64,000 nucleotides of DNA from Thermococcus sp. LS1 (GTDB lineage Archaea > Methanobacteriota_B > Thermococci > Thermococcales > Thermococcaceae), in the NCBI RefSeq assembly GCF_012027395.1, contig NZ_SNUJ01000001.1:186001-250000 (forward strand), in the 5' to 3' direction. Below, piece by piece: positions 22,104-30,641 of the stretch. The number at the start of each line of letters is the position of its first letter. Position 1 is the stretch's first letter. The notes under the pieces were generated by a model that was not told the origin of the DNA, ran no database searches, and saw only the letters and a program-made list of their open reading frames with translations. The translations under genes and the position numbers were made by a program.

Positions 22104-24004
22104 GCCAGATCCAGACCCTCCAGGTAGGCCTTTATTTTTCTACTCGTTCCCCATCTGTCCTGTCCGGCCAAGACGATGACGACCTGTCCCTCGGCCCAGA
22201 CGTCGGTCTTGATGAACATCCCGGCCTCGCCGTTTATTATCGCGTTCTGCTCCTCCAAGCTTAGAGCCTGCTGTACGTAAGAGCCAACGCCGTCGTAGGC
22301 CTCCGGACCGCCAAGGATGACTATTATTCTGCCCCGCTTGTAGGTCTCAAATTCGTCGGCAGTGACGCGCCTAACGGAGAAGCCAAGAGCCTCTAGCTGA
22401 GAGGCCAGCAGAGTGCCCCTTATGCCCCAGTCGATGTCGTTTGAGAGTATGACCACCTCAGGCATCTGGGGCGGTTCGTAGTCAAGCGTCCAGTCGATTA
22501 GATTCTTGAGGATAGCGAGTTCCTCCTCTCCGCCGGCTTCTAGTTCAAGGGAGATGTAAACTGCTCTGTAATCACCTTCCCTCGCGAGTATCCCGCCGCT
22601 GTAGTCCTCCGTGCGAGCGAGTAGCATGGGCACGTATTCCCTGATGCTATGGAGGAGTCTTATGCGCTCGAGAACCCTTCTGTCCGGGGTGAGCTCCGCT
22701 GAGGAGTTGCCAAATCTCAGTGAAACGCCATCGTCAGAGACCCTCATCTGGCCGATGGCTTCGGCGAGTGAGAGGGAAGCTGCCATAGAAAAGTTGAACT
22801 GAAGCCCCGTGAAGCTTTTAACGACGTCCCCCATCTCCCGCATCCTCAGACCGTTCTCGCTGGCAAAGCGTATAACGCTCCTCTTGGCTATCCCAAACTG
22901 AACGGATGGGAGGATGTACTGCCAGCCGGCCGTGGAATAGACGTTAGCATCAACCCTGCCTCCCGCGAAGGGCTCCTTCTCCGAAAGGATAAGGGAGTAG
23001 CCCGTGTTAATGTGGGAGATTATAACCGGGACACTGGTGAGATTGAGAGCACTTCTGGCACTTTCTGCCACGGGAAGAAGTTCCAGACCGACCATCCTGG
23101 CTATGCTCGGGCTACCATCAATGTCCCCAACGTGCTGGGGGTTGGTGGCATCAAAGAGCGTGCCCGCGGTGACTATCAATCCTGCATGATTGACCTCAAG
23201 GTAGTTCTCCAGCTCGGCCATCTGCTCCACTGAGAGACCCCATTCAGGAAGCCACAGGTTGGACAGGATCACAACTTCGGGCTTGAACTCATTGAGCGCC
23301 TCAGTTAGCTCATCGGGGGAAACTATCTTGATGTTGTACTCCCCCGCAAGGGCCTCCCAGCGATGCTCCGTGAACATCCACGCCTTCAGCTTGGTGAGTG
23401 GCTCAGCTATGGCCTCGAAGTCAGAGAGATTGTAGTAATAAAACTCCCTGGAGAGGTTGAACTGAAGCATCAGGGAATCCAGAGAGCGCTCAAAGGCCAT
23501 CGCCTCAACGGAGGGATCGACTATCAGAACCTTCGGCCCAGCGGGATTGGTGACGTAGTAGGTATACACAGGGCTCACCGAAGTGTGGCCCTCAACGTCG
23601 GTGGCCTCAATCTTGAAGTCTATCCTTGTCCCAGGAGCCGCACCGGGAATGTTGAACTTACGGTAGAAGACGTAGAAGTTCTGAGTCTCGCCGTAGAAAC
23701 GATTTATTATCGACTGGTAGATTGACCAGTTCTCGCCAGCCGCCGCTGTTTTGGCGTATGCCGGCCGCCATTCACCCCCATTTACCCGGTAGTAGGCCCT
23801 GACGTCTCCAAGTCCAAAGTCGTCCGCCACGTAGAAGTATACGGTGTACTCCTCATAAGGACCAACGACGAAGTTACTGGGGATATTGCCCACAATTATG
23901 AGGGGCGGACGCGGACCTGTAACTATGACCACAGAAGATGCGGACGGTAAAAGGGCACCGAGCAGCAGCAGTGCCGTAAAAACCGCAAGGAGCCTGTTTG
24001 TCAT
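22061..24004 (-). CDS. Large exported protein with membrane-proximal Ig-like domain, unknown function
   Basis: The product of about 647 residues starts with a signal peptide (TNRLLAVFTALLLLGALLPSAS). Residues about 25-155 look like an Ig/fibronectin-type domain (DDFGLGDVRAYYRVNGGEW). A DUF4350/glutamine-amidotransferase-like alpha-beta domain follows (PKVLIVDPSVEA, then PEVVILSNLWLPEWG and GLIVTAGTLFDA). The C-terminal part (RGRIIVILGGPEAYDG, then VIVLAGQDRWGT) resembles the S-layer-type cell-wall repeat. ATG 24004 has GGTGATC upstream; ATG 24007 and GTG 24013 are alternatives. It is divergent from the ABC importer and convergent with the gene before it, overlapping its proposed end by about 43 bases. 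Confidence 0.72.
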   Translation of the reverse strand: MTNRLLAVFTALLLLGALLPSASSVVIVTGPRPPLIIVGNIPSNFVVGPYEEYTVYFYVADDFGLGDVRAYYRVNGGEWRPAYAKTAAAGENWSIYQSIINRFYGETQNFYVFYRKFNIPGAAPGTRIDFKIEATDVEGHTSVSPVYTYYVTNPAGPKVLIVDPSVEAMAFERSLDSLMLQFNLSREFYYYNLSDFEAIAEPLTKLKAWMFTEHRWEALAGEYNIKIVSPDELTEALNEFKPEVVILSNLWLPEWGLSVEQMAELENYLEVNHAGLIVTAGTLFDATNPQHVGDIDGSPSIARMVGLELLPVAESARSALNLTSVPVIISHINTGYSLILSEKEPFAGGRVDANVYSTAGWQYILPSVQFGIAKRSVIRFASENGLRMREMGDVVKSFTGLQFNFSMAASLSLAEAIGQMRVSDDGVSLRFGNSSAELTPDRRVLERIRLLHSIREYVPMLLARTEDYSGGILAREGDYRAVYISLELEAGGEEELAILKNLIDWTLDYEPPQMPEVVILSNDIDWGIRGTLLASQLEALGFSVRRVTADEFETYKRGRIIVILGGPEAYDGVGSYVQQALSLEEQNAIINGEAGMFIKTDVWAEGQVVIVLAGQDRWGTSRKIKAYLEGLDLAYAELLAEFSAAVS

Positions 24005-24088
24005 CATGATCACCCTATAGAATATCGCGTCCGAACTATTTATACTTAGCCCGAAAGCTTTAAACGGGTGGACAAATAATCCACGGCC

Positions 24089-25105
24089 ATGAAGAAGTGG
24101 CTCCCCGCGCTGATAACCCTCTCCATTATCGCCTGCTTCCTGGGCGTTTACATCGGCTCGGTAAACGTGAGTCCTTCCGACGTCACTGGGAGCATATCTT
24201 ACGGGATAAAATCGGCCCTCGCACGATTATTCCCTTCGATTGAGACGGGGGAGGAGCCAAAGTACTTCATCATCATCTGGAAGCTCCGCCTGCCCAGAGT
24301 TCTGCTGGCTTACCTCGTCGGGATGAGTCTGGCCTCGGCTGGAGTCGCTTCCCAGGCACTTTTCAAGAACCCTCTAGCTGACCCGTACATAATAGGCGTA
24401 AGCGCTGGTGCCGGAATAGGAGCCGCACTTGCCGCTATATACGCGCCGGCGCATATGGGAGCTTTTGCACTGGTTTTTGCCATCATCTCTGTCTTCGTCG
24501 TTTACTCTGTTTCCAAAGTTGACGGTCACATCCCGGTCGATACGCTTCTCCTGGCTGGCATAGCCTACGGCTTCTTAGCGAGTGCGATAACATGGTACCT
24601 TGTCATAAGCCAGGGGGAAAAGGCCCACGTGACGTGGATGTGGCTCATGGGGACCTTCAACGGCTCTGACTGGGGCGACGTGGGAGAGATGTTCATCATC
24701 GCCCTGTTTGGGGTTGGATTCCTCCTCTCGAGGTGGCGCGAGCTGAATCTAATACTCTTCGGCGAGGAAAGCATAGCGCTCGGCCTGGACGTGCATCTTT
24801 ACAGAAAGCTGTTCATCGGAGTTATAGCTCTTCTAACTGCCTTTGCCGTCTCCACTGCCGGAATAATTGGCTTCGTCGGCCTCGTCAGCCCCCACGTAAT
24901 CCGCATCATTCTCGGCCCCAACCACAGGGAGCTCACTCCGGCGTCGGCACTCTTCGGCGGAGCCCTTCTGGTAATGGCTGACCTTCTCGCAAGAACCGTG
25001 GCGAAGCCAACCGAGCTTCCAGTGGGAATAATCACCGCCCTGATGGGGGCACCATTCTTCCTCTACCTCCTGATGAAGCACAAAAGGGGGGAGCTGTACT
25101 CATGA
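24089..25105 (+). CDS. FecCD/BtuC-type ABC transporter permease
   Basis: The 338-residue protein has about nine or ten hydrophobic segments and family signatures: RLPRVLLAYLVGMSLASAGVASQALFKNPLADPYIIGVSAGAG at about 72-114 and GFVGLVSPHVIRIILGPNHRELTP near 270-290. The family imports iron-siderophores, cobalamin, heme or molybdate/tungstate; the sequence alone does not fix the substrate. The ATPase gene follows with a 4-base overlap. No substrate-binding protein gene is adjacent, so it must be elsewhere or shared. A TATA-like CTTTAAAC lies near 24056-24063. Confidence 0.88.
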   Translation: MKKWLPALITLSIIACFLGVYIGSVNVSPSDVTGSISYGIKSALARLFPSIETGEEPKYFIIIWKLRLPRVLLAYLVGMSLASAGVASQALFKNPLADPYIIGVSAGAGIGAALAAIYAPAHMGAFALVFAIISVFVVYSVSKVDGHIPVDTLLLAGIAYGFLASAITWYLVISQGEKAHVTWMWLMGTFNGSDWGDVGEMFIIALFGVGFLLSRWRELNLILFGEESIALGLDVHLYRKLFIGVIALLTAFAVSTAGIIGFVGLVSPHVIRIILGPNHRELTPASALFGGALLVMADLLARTVAKPTELPVGIITALMGAPFFLYLLMKHKRGELYS

Positions 25106-25818
25106 TGGAGGTGAGCGTTTCCTTCTCTTACGGCGAGAGGGAGGTTCTGAAGAACGTCGAGTTTAAGGCGGATAAGGGTGAGCTGCTCGCGATAATCGGT
25201 CCCAACGGGGCGGGAAAATCAACACTCCTGAAGTCCCTGGTGGGAATACTCAAGCCCATCGGCCACGTAAAGCTCAACGGGATTGATGTCCTCTCCCTCA
25301 AGCCCAAGGAAAGAGCGAAGCTGATAACCTATGTGCCCCAGAGCTCCTATCCGGAGTTTGCCTTCACGATAGAGGAGTTCGTCGAGCTCGGAACCTACGC
25401 GACCAGGGGCGACGTCGAGGGAGCTTTGAAGAAGGTGGGCCTGTGGGAACGCAGAAAGGAGCAGATAACCAACTTGAGCGGTGGTGAGTACCAGCTCGCC
25501 TTGATAGCGAGGGCTCTGGCCCAAGGCAGCGACGTTATCCTCCTCGACGAACCGACTTCCCACCTCGATATCAACCATGCACTTCATGTAATGGAGCTCC
25601 TCCGCGAGCTGAGCAATGAGAAGATTGTAATAGCGGTTCTCCATGACCTGAATTTAGCGCTCCGCTACGCTGACAGACTGATTCTCCTCCACAGAGGAAA
25701 GAAGCGCTGGGAGGGAAAGCCCGAAGAGCTGAGCCCGAGAGTTGTGGAGGAAGTTTACGGAATAAGCGCCAGAATCGTCGAGGTTGATGGGCACAGAGTC
25801 CTTCTCGCAAGCATCTAG
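25102..25818 (+). CDS. ABC transporter ATP-binding protein (FecE/BtuD type)
   Basis: The 238-residue ATPase shows Walker [10 protein letters not shown], the Q-loop [10 protein letters not shown], the signature [17 protein letters not shown], Walker [13 protein letters not shown] and the switch His in VLHDLNLAL. It pairs with the preceding permease to form an importer of the iron/cobalamin class. The start ATG overlaps the permease stop (ATGA); ATG 25105 would remove one residue. The C-terminal [19 protein letters not shown] is typical of this subfamily. Confidence 0.9.
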   Translation: MMEVSVSFSYGEREVLKNVEFKADKGELLAIIGPNGAGKSTLLKSLVGILKPIGHVKLNGIDVLSLKPKERAKLITYVPQSSYPEFAFTIEEFVELGTYATRGDVEGALKKVGLWERRKEQITNLSGGEYQLALIARALAQGSDVILLDEPTSHLDINHALHVMELLRELSNEKIVIAVLHDLNLALRYADRLILLHRGKKRWEGKPEELSPRVVEEVYGISARIVEVDGHRVLLASI

Positions 25819-25864
25819 CAAAGGTTTAAAACCTACCACGAGAAGAGACGTTAGGGGTGAGAGA

Positions 25865-26467
25865 ATGGAAACGAAGAAGACCGGCACCACCACCGTAGGA
25901 ATAAAGGCCAAGGACGGTGTCGTCCTCGCGGCCGATACTCAGGCCTCGCTCGACCACATGGTCGAAACGCTCAACATCAGGAAGATAATCCCGATCACCG
26001 ACAGGATAGCCATAACTACCGCCGGGAGCGTCGGCGACGTTCAGGCTTTGGCGAGAATGCTCGAGGCAGAGGCGCGCTATTACCAGTTCACGTGGGGCAG
26101 GCCAATGAGCACGAAGGCAATGGCCAACCTGCTGAGCAACATCCTCAACGAGAACAAGTGGTTCCCATACCTGGTTCAGATAATCCTCGGCGGCTACGTT
26201 GAGGAGCCGACTTTAGCCAACCTCGATCCGCTCGGCGGACTGATATTCGACGACTACACGGCGACGGGTTCAGGAAGCCCCTTCGCGATAGCCGTCCTCG
26301 AAGACAGCTACAAAAAGGACATGAGCATTGAAGAGGCCAAGGAGCTTGCCGTTAGAGCGGTAAGAACCGCTGGAAAGAGGGACGTTTACACGGGAAGCAG
26401 AAAAGTCCAGGTCGTCGTCATAACCAAGGACGGCATAACGGAGGAGTTCGTCGAGTTCAAGGATTGA
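25865..26467 (+). CDS. psmB: Proteasome beta subunit
   Basis: This is the catalytic subunit of the archaeal 20S proteasome. The 200-residue precursor has a very short propeptide, METKKTG, cleaved before Thr8, which becomes the N-terminal nucleophile ([11 protein letters not shown]). Asp17 (AADTQAS) and Lys33 (NIRKIIP) of the mature numbering are in place, as is the GSG motif ([10 protein letters not shown]). An open frame extends upstream, but ATG 25865 follows GGGGTGAG and gives the proper propeptide. A TATA-like GGTTTAAAACC is near 25823-25833. Thermococcales have two beta subunits; which of the two this is I cannot say. Confidence 0.94.
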   Translation: METKKTGTTTVGIKAKDGVVLAADTQASLDHMVETLNIRKIIPITDRIAITTAGSVGDVQALARMLEAEARYYQFTWGRPMSTKAMANLLSNILNENKWFPYLVQIILGGYVEEPTLANLDPLGGLIFDDYTATGSGSPFAIAVLEDSYKKDMSIEEAKELAVRAVRTAGKRDVYTGSRKVQVVVITKDGITEEFVEFKD

Positions 26468-26474
26468 ACCAAAG

Positions 26475-26494
26475 CTCTTTTTAATTCCCTTTTC
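26475..26494 (+). terminator. T-rich terminator after psmB
   Basis: CTCTTTTTAATTCCCTTTTC lies 8-27 bases after the psmB stop, two T-runs of the type that stop transcription in Thermococcales; part may also act as the promoter region of the next gene. Confidence 0.4.
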
Positions 26495-26505
26495 GAGCTG
26501 GTCAC

Positions 26506-27594
26506 ATGAACGATAGGACTCAACGACTCGTATCAATAACACTCATCCTACTCCTCATTCTTGCACTCTACGGGGCCGAAAGGGTCACTGTTACTCCCAA
26601 CATCGTTCTCGAGCAGGTAAACGAAATCCTCGACCAGGTTCAGGAGATAAGGAACCTCACCTTCAAGGAGATGCCCCAGATAATAGTGATCACCAAGAGC
26701 GAGGCCCTCGCTATGTGGAAACCCTCCAAGGCCGACGTGGAGAGGATGAAAATCGAGGAGCTCACTTACAAGATGACGCTGATGCTCCCTCCAGATTACC
26801 AGTACATCAAGGAAGAGACCGAAAGGAGCGCCAACTGGATAGCGGCAACAATGGGAGACAGGATATACATCATTCAGGAGAACTTCATGGCCAACCTCGA
26901 CGTCGCAAAGAGAACGATAGCCCACGAGTCGGTTCACGTCCTCCAGAAGCAGTGGTTCGACGCCAAATACAGTGCCGACACTTTCGATGCAACTCTGGCT
27001 GTACGGGCGCTCATTGAGGGCGACGCCGATCTCGTGGCGGATCTCTACTGCGAGAGGAACGGGATTCCAATCCACAAGATACGTTCCCTGAGCGGGAATC
27101 CCCTCACGGACATCAACATATTCTCCTACGTCTTTGGCGACAGGTTCGTGAGGTACCTCTACAAGAAAGGCGGCTGGGAGCTTGTGAATGAAGCCTACAG
27201 CCGCTATCCTATCTCAACCCAGCAGGTTATGCACCCGGAGCTCTACATCGAGAACGTCGCGCCGGTAAACGTCACGCTGAGCATCCCGGAGAACTCCCGG
27301 GTTCTGAGGAACGACAGGATGGGCGAGTTCTACGTTTACATCCTTCTGAGAAACCACGGCTATGACAATGAGACTGCGTGGAGTATTTCCTCGGCCTGGC
27401 GCGGCGACAGACTGCTTTTGACTCAAAACGCAAGCAGCTATCTTCTCCAGTGGAAGGTAGTCTTCTCCAACGAGGAGAGCGCGAAAGCCTTTGGAGAGGC
27501 CCTCGAGAAGCTGGCCAAAGGCAACACCTATGCGAACTACACGATAAGGGTTGAGGGAGATTCCGTTCTCTTCATCGCCGAGAGGAGGGAGTAG
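26506..27594 (+). CDS. Membrane-anchored zinc metalloprotease-like protein
   Basis: An N-terminal membrane segment (VSITLILLLILALYG, residues about 9-23) is followed by an extracellular domain. H140-E-S-V-H144 is an HExxH zinc motif, and E171 in ALIEGDADLVADLY is the likely third ligand, as in gluzincin metalloproteases. The rest (HPELYIENVAPVNVTL, then SSAWRGDRLLL and WKVVFSNEESAKAFGEAL) resembles archaeal proteins often annotated as hypothetical next to the proteasome. I infer an envelope protease of 362 residues; its substrates are unknown. The gene ends eight bases before thrC. Confidence 0.7.
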   Translation: MNDRTQRLVSITLILLLILALYGAERVTVTPNIVLEQVNEILDQVQEIRNLTFKEMPQIIVITKSEALAMWKPSKADVERMKIEELTYKMTLMLPPDYQYIKEETERSANWIAATMGDRIYIIQENFMANLDVAKRTIAHESVHVLQKQWFDAKYSADTFDATLAVRALIEGDADLVADLYCERNGIPIHKIRSLSGNPLTDINIFSYVFGDRFVRYLYKKGGWELVNEAYSRYPISTQQVMHPELYIENVAPVNVTLSIPENSRVLRNDRMGEFYVYILLRNHGYDNETAWSISSAWRGDRLLLTQNASSYLLQWKVVFSNEESAKAFGEALEKLAKGNTYANYTIRVEGDSVLFIAERRE

Positions 27595-27601
27595 TGTGAA
27601 G

Positions 27602-28747
27602 ATGAAGTGTCCAATGTGCGGGAAGGAATACACCGAACCGGTTCAGAGGTGTGAGTGCGGCGAGCCCGTTGAGTTCGAGCTCTTCCACGGCGAGCCGTAC
27701 ATAGCAAAGAGTGTCTGGGAGCGCTTTTACGACTTCTGGCCGGTCGAGCCAAACCTCGAACTGAGCCTCGGCGAGGGGGATACTCCGCTGATTAGGTCGA
27801 AGCTCGGCAAAGAGCTCGGCGTAAAGCTCTACCTCAAGAACGAGACAGCCAATCCAACGTGGAGCTTCAAGGATAGGGGGACGTTTTTGGCGATGAGCTA
27901 CGCGGTTAAGGTCGGCTACAAAGCCGTTGGGACTGTATCGACCGGCAACATGGCGGCGAGCGTTGCAGCCTACGCCGCAAGAGCGGGCCTGAAAGCCAAG
28001 ATACTCGTCTCAGGGAGCGCGAGCGATGAGAAGCTCAAGGCCGTATCCGTCTATGGAGCCGACGTGATAAGAGTAATGGGCGACTACGGAAGGCTCTACT
28101 TCGAGAGTCTGGAACTCGGAGAGAGGCTCGGCATCTATTTCATGAACTCGGACAACCCCTTCAGAGTGGAGGGGTATAAGAGCATCACCTTCGAAATCGC
28201 CGAGGAGCTAACGCCCGACTACGTTCTGATTCCGACCTCATCTGGCGGACTTTTCAGAGGAATAGCAAAGGGCTTCCTCGAGCTCTTCGCGAGCGGGCTG
28301 ATTGATAAGGTCCCAACGCTCGTAGCGGTTCAGGCAGAGGGCTGCTCGCCTATATGCAGGGCTTTCTCTGAAGGGAAAGAGAGGATAGAGCGCTTTGAGA
28401 CTCCACGGACGATAGCCCATGCCATAGAGAATCCTTATCCCCCAAGCGGGAACGTCGTCCTTAAGCTCCTCCGTGAGCTGGGCGGAAAGTGCGTGACTGT
28501 TAGCGACGAAGAGATTCTGGAGGCACAAAAGAAACTCGCTGGAGAAGGCTTCTTCGTCCAGCCGGCGAGTGCAACGGGAATAACCGCCCTCAAAAAGCTC
28601 CGGGAGAGTGGAAAAATACCGGAAGGCTCAAAGGTCGTCTCGGTACTAACCGGGGCAGGACTCAAAACGCTCAACCAAATCAGTGCGAGGGACATTAGAG
28701 AGTGCCCACTTGAAAAGCTCGAAACCTGCCTCAGAAGCGGTTCATGA
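27602..28747 (+). CDS. thrC: Threonine synthase
   Basis: Threonine synthase converts O-phosphohomoserine to threonine with PLP. The 381-residue protein begins with a zinc-ribbon-like CPMCGKEY, then CECGEP, found in archaeal ThrC. The PLP lysine is in NPTWSFKDRGTF, the phosphate-binding motif is VSTGNMAASVAAYAARAG, and GAGLKTL is near the end. ATG 27602 is preceded by GAGGAGGG; GTG 27596 is an alternative. It is the last gene of a possible unit with the metalloprotease, eight bases upstream, and overlaps the convergent small membrane gene by 17 bases. Confidence 0.92.
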   Translation: MKCPMCGKEYTEPVQRCECGEPVEFELFHGEPYIAKSVWERFYDFWPVEPNLELSLGEGDTPLIRSKLGKELGVKLYLKNETANPTWSFKDRGTFLAMSYAVKVGYKAVGTVSTGNMAASVAAYAARAGLKAKILVSGSASDEKLKAVSVYGADVIRVMGDYGRLYFESLELGERLGIYFMNSDNPFRVEGYKSITFEIAEELTPDYVLIPTSSGGLFRGIAKGFLELFASGLIDKVPTLVAVQAEGCSPICRAFSEGKERIERFETPRTIAHAIENPYPPSGNVVLKLLRELGGKCVTVSDEEILEAQKKLAGEGFFVQPASATGITALKKLRESGKIPEGSKVVSVLTGAGLKTLNQISARDIRECPLEKLETCLRSGS

Positions 28748-29012
28748 AGAACCTTCTCCCCATTCTTCTGTTGCTCTCCCCAGTGTCTTCGAGCTTTCTT
28801 GGATCCTCGCCAAACAGGATTGTATACATCTTTCTCAGAACCACAAGTATTCCACTGTAGACGCCAACAGCTATGGTTGCAATACCGTTCGTAAAGTAGC
28901 CCCAGAAGAAGAGTACTCCGGCTATTATGGAGAGACTTACCGTCATCATGAGCCAAAGCAGTAACTTGTAACCATAGCGTTCCATGAAGAGGTCGAAGTC
29001 CACACCGCCCAC
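28731..29012 (-). CDS. Small membrane protein, unknown function
   Basis: A 93-residue protein with two hydrophobic segments (KLLLWLMMTVSLSIIAGVLFFWGYF and GIATIAVGVYSGILVVLR) and a basic C-terminus. The start is unsure: GTG 29012, GTG 29003 or ATG 28985 are all possible. Its promoter is unusually clear (TTTATAAA at 29037-29044), with a perfect 9-base inverted repeat directly downstream, so it is likely a regulated gene. The 3' end overlaps thrC by 17 bases. I recognise no family. Confidence 0.6.
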   Translation of the reverse strand: MGGVDFDLFMERYGYKLLLWLMMTVSLSIIAGVLFFWGYFTNGIATIAVGVYSGILVVLRKMYTILFGEDPRKLEDTGESNRRMGRRFFMNRF

Positions 29013-29015
29013 CAG

Positions 29016-29044
29016 ACATTTACAACGATGTAAATGTTTATAAA
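29016..29044 (-). promoter_or_regulatory. TATA box and operator-like palindrome of the small membrane gene
   Basis: ACATTTACA at 29016-29024 and TGTAAATGT at 29029-29037 are perfect 9-base arms with a 4-base spacer. For the minus-strand gene starting at 29012 or below, the TATA box TTTATAAA is at 29037-29044, so the palindrome sits between TATA and start, where a bound protein would block transcription. Regulator not identified. Confidence 0.55.
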
Positions 29045-29129
29045 CTTTTGCTCAACTCTGGCCATTCCATGACTGGTGGAAGGGGTAAGACGTATAAGTT
29101 CGCGAAGCAGAATCTGAACGGGTGATAAC

Positions 29130-29918
29130 ATGCTCAGCGGAGTCGCCATGATGCCCCACGGCAACGACGTTCTTGACCCGAAGGATGAAAAGACGAAAAG
29201 GCTCACCGAGACGCTGAAGGAAATCGGGAGGACATTCTCTGGAGCGGAAGCTTACGTTCTGGTCAGTCCGCACAACGTCAGGATGAGCAGCCATCTCGGC
29301 GTCATAATGGCCGAACACCTCGTTTCGTGGCTCGGCTTTGCAGGCGTTGAGCTTCCAGGGGAATACGAGACCGACCGCGAGTTGGCGGGAAGGATTTACG
29401 AGAAGGCTAAAGCCGAGGGCATTCCGGTGGTTGACATCAACTTTGCTGCCCTGAGCGGCGAGTATTCCCGCTTCCCGCTTACGTGGGGAGAACTGATACC
29501 CCTCCACTTCCTCGAAAAGAGGCCGCTCGTCCTCGTAACGCCGGCGAGGAAAGTGCCGAGGGAGACCCTCGTCCGCTTTGGAGAGGTTCTTGCTGGGGTT
29601 CTCGAAGACTACGAGAGGAAGGTCGCCCTTATAATCAGCGCCGACCATGGCCACGCTCACGATCCAAACGGCCCCTACGGCTACGCCCCCGAATCGAAGG
29701 AGTACGACGAGCTCGTTATGGGGCTCATTCGCGAGGACAGACTGGAAGAGCTTCTGAACATCGATGAGGAGCTCATAAGAAAGGCCCTGCCCGACAGCTA
29801 CTGGCAGCTGTTGATAATGCTCGGCGCGCTGAGAAAGGTTCCAATGGAGCTCAAAGGCACCGCCTACGCCTGCCCGAGCTACTTCGGTATGGGAGCGGCG
29901 CTCTACGTGAGACCCTGA
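29130..29918 (+). CDS. LigB-like class III extradiol dioxygenase-fold protein (MEMO/LigB)
   Basis: The 262-residue protein begins SGVAMMPHGNDVLDP and has YVLVSPHNVRMSSH, then LIPLHFLEKRPLVLVTPAR and ALIISADHGHAHDPNGPYG. These are the His-rich segments that bind iron in the LigB subunit of protocatechuate dioxygenase-type enzymes. Archaeal members are annotated as extradiol dioxygenases, but their substrate is unknown, since the host has no aromatic-degradation pathway. GGGTGATAAC precedes ATG 29130, and GTATAAG near 29094 is a TATA candidate. Confidence 0.8.
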   Translation: MLSGVAMMPHGNDVLDPKDEKTKRLTETLKEIGRTFSGAEAYVLVSPHNVRMSSHLGVIMAEHLVSWLGFAGVELPGEYETDRELAGRIYEKAKAEGIPVVDINFAALSGEYSRFPLTWGELIPLHFLEKRPLVLVTPARKVPRETLVRFGEVLAGVLEDYERKVALIISADHGHAHDPNGPYGYAPESKEYDELVMGLIREDRLEELLNIDEELIRKALPDSYWQLLIMLGALRKVPMELKGTAYACPSYFGMGAALYVRP

Positions 29919-29977
29919 GTTTGTGCATTTCAAATACACAGCCCTTTATATACTCTGGGAAGTAGCAGTACACAGAC

Positions 29978-30433
29978 TCAGAGCACATCAAAGCTTATCT
30001 CCAAAAGCTCCTTGCTCTTCCTAAAGCGAACCTTCCTTATCTTTATCCTCCCTATTTCGCCAGTCGTTGCCGTGTGCCCCTCCTTGCACGCGTTGACATT
30101 CCAGTCCTCGATGACGACAACCTTCAGAGTCTTAACCTCCGGCGGAATCGGGAAGAGGTCGTACATGTCCTCGCCGAAGCGCTCCTCGGCCTCATCCCTG
30201 GGCAGCTCGTAAACCTGAACCGGGGCGTTCTCTTTTACCTTCTCGTTGGCGAGGCGCTCAATCTCTGCTACTTCCTCGGGAGTTGGTTTCTTGTCGAACT
30301 TGACGGTTAACCTTCCGCGGTTTCCACCGACATAAACGCTCGCCGTCCACTTAGCGCCCTCGCCGAGAACCTTAACAACCGCACCCTTGACCACGTGGAG
30401 GGCAGTGTGAGTTCTAACCTCAACTGGCTCCAT
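29978..30433 (-). CDS. alaX: Alanyl-tRNA editing protein AlaX (short form)
   Basis: AlaX proteins are free-standing editing domains that hydrolyse Ser-tRNA(Ala). The 151-residue length matches the AlaX-S type. The zinc ligands are in [13 protein letters not shown] (HxxxH) and [17 protein letters not shown] (CxxxH), the two motifs shared with the editing domain of alanyl-tRNA synthetase. ATG 30433 follows AAGGTGCC. A TATA-like box (TTTAATAAAC on the minus strand, about 30461-30470) lies 28 bases upstream. Confidence 0.9.
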   Translation of the reverse strand: MEPVEVRTHTALHVVKGAVVKVLGEGAKWTASVYVGGNRGRLTVKFDKKPTPEEVAEIERLANEKVKENAPVQVYELPRDEAEERFGEDMYDLFPIPPEVKTLKVVVIEDWNVNACKEGHTATTGEIGRIKIRKVRFRKSKELLEISFDVL

Positions 30434-30490
30434 AAGGCACCTTAATAGGTTGAAATGTATGTTTATTAAAGCTACGGGTAAACTGGAACA

Positions 30491-30551
30491 GGGATTATTC
30501 AGCCGAGCTTGAAGGTTCTTCAGCCCATTAATGCTTCCATCGAATAATCCC
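30491..30551 (+). repeat. 10-base inverted repeat enclosing 41 bases, possible structured RNA
   Basis: GGGATTATTC at 30491-30500 is the exact reverse complement of GAATAATCCC at 30542-30551. Inside, TGAAG-GTT-CTTCA can form a small hairpin. It lies in the 208-base gap between alaX and the cDPG synthetase gene, with a TATA-like TTTATTAA about 25 bases upstream, so it could be a short transcript. No C, D or ACA box is seen. The rest of the gap (30552-30641) carries the A+T-rich promoter of the next gene. Confidence 0.45.
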
Positions 30552-30641
30552 CGCTAAGGAGTTGCACCGTTAAACAAAAACCGTTATAAATGCCAAAAAC
30601 AAGACATTAGTGCCAAATTAAAAACTTTTGAGGTGGTCAAC

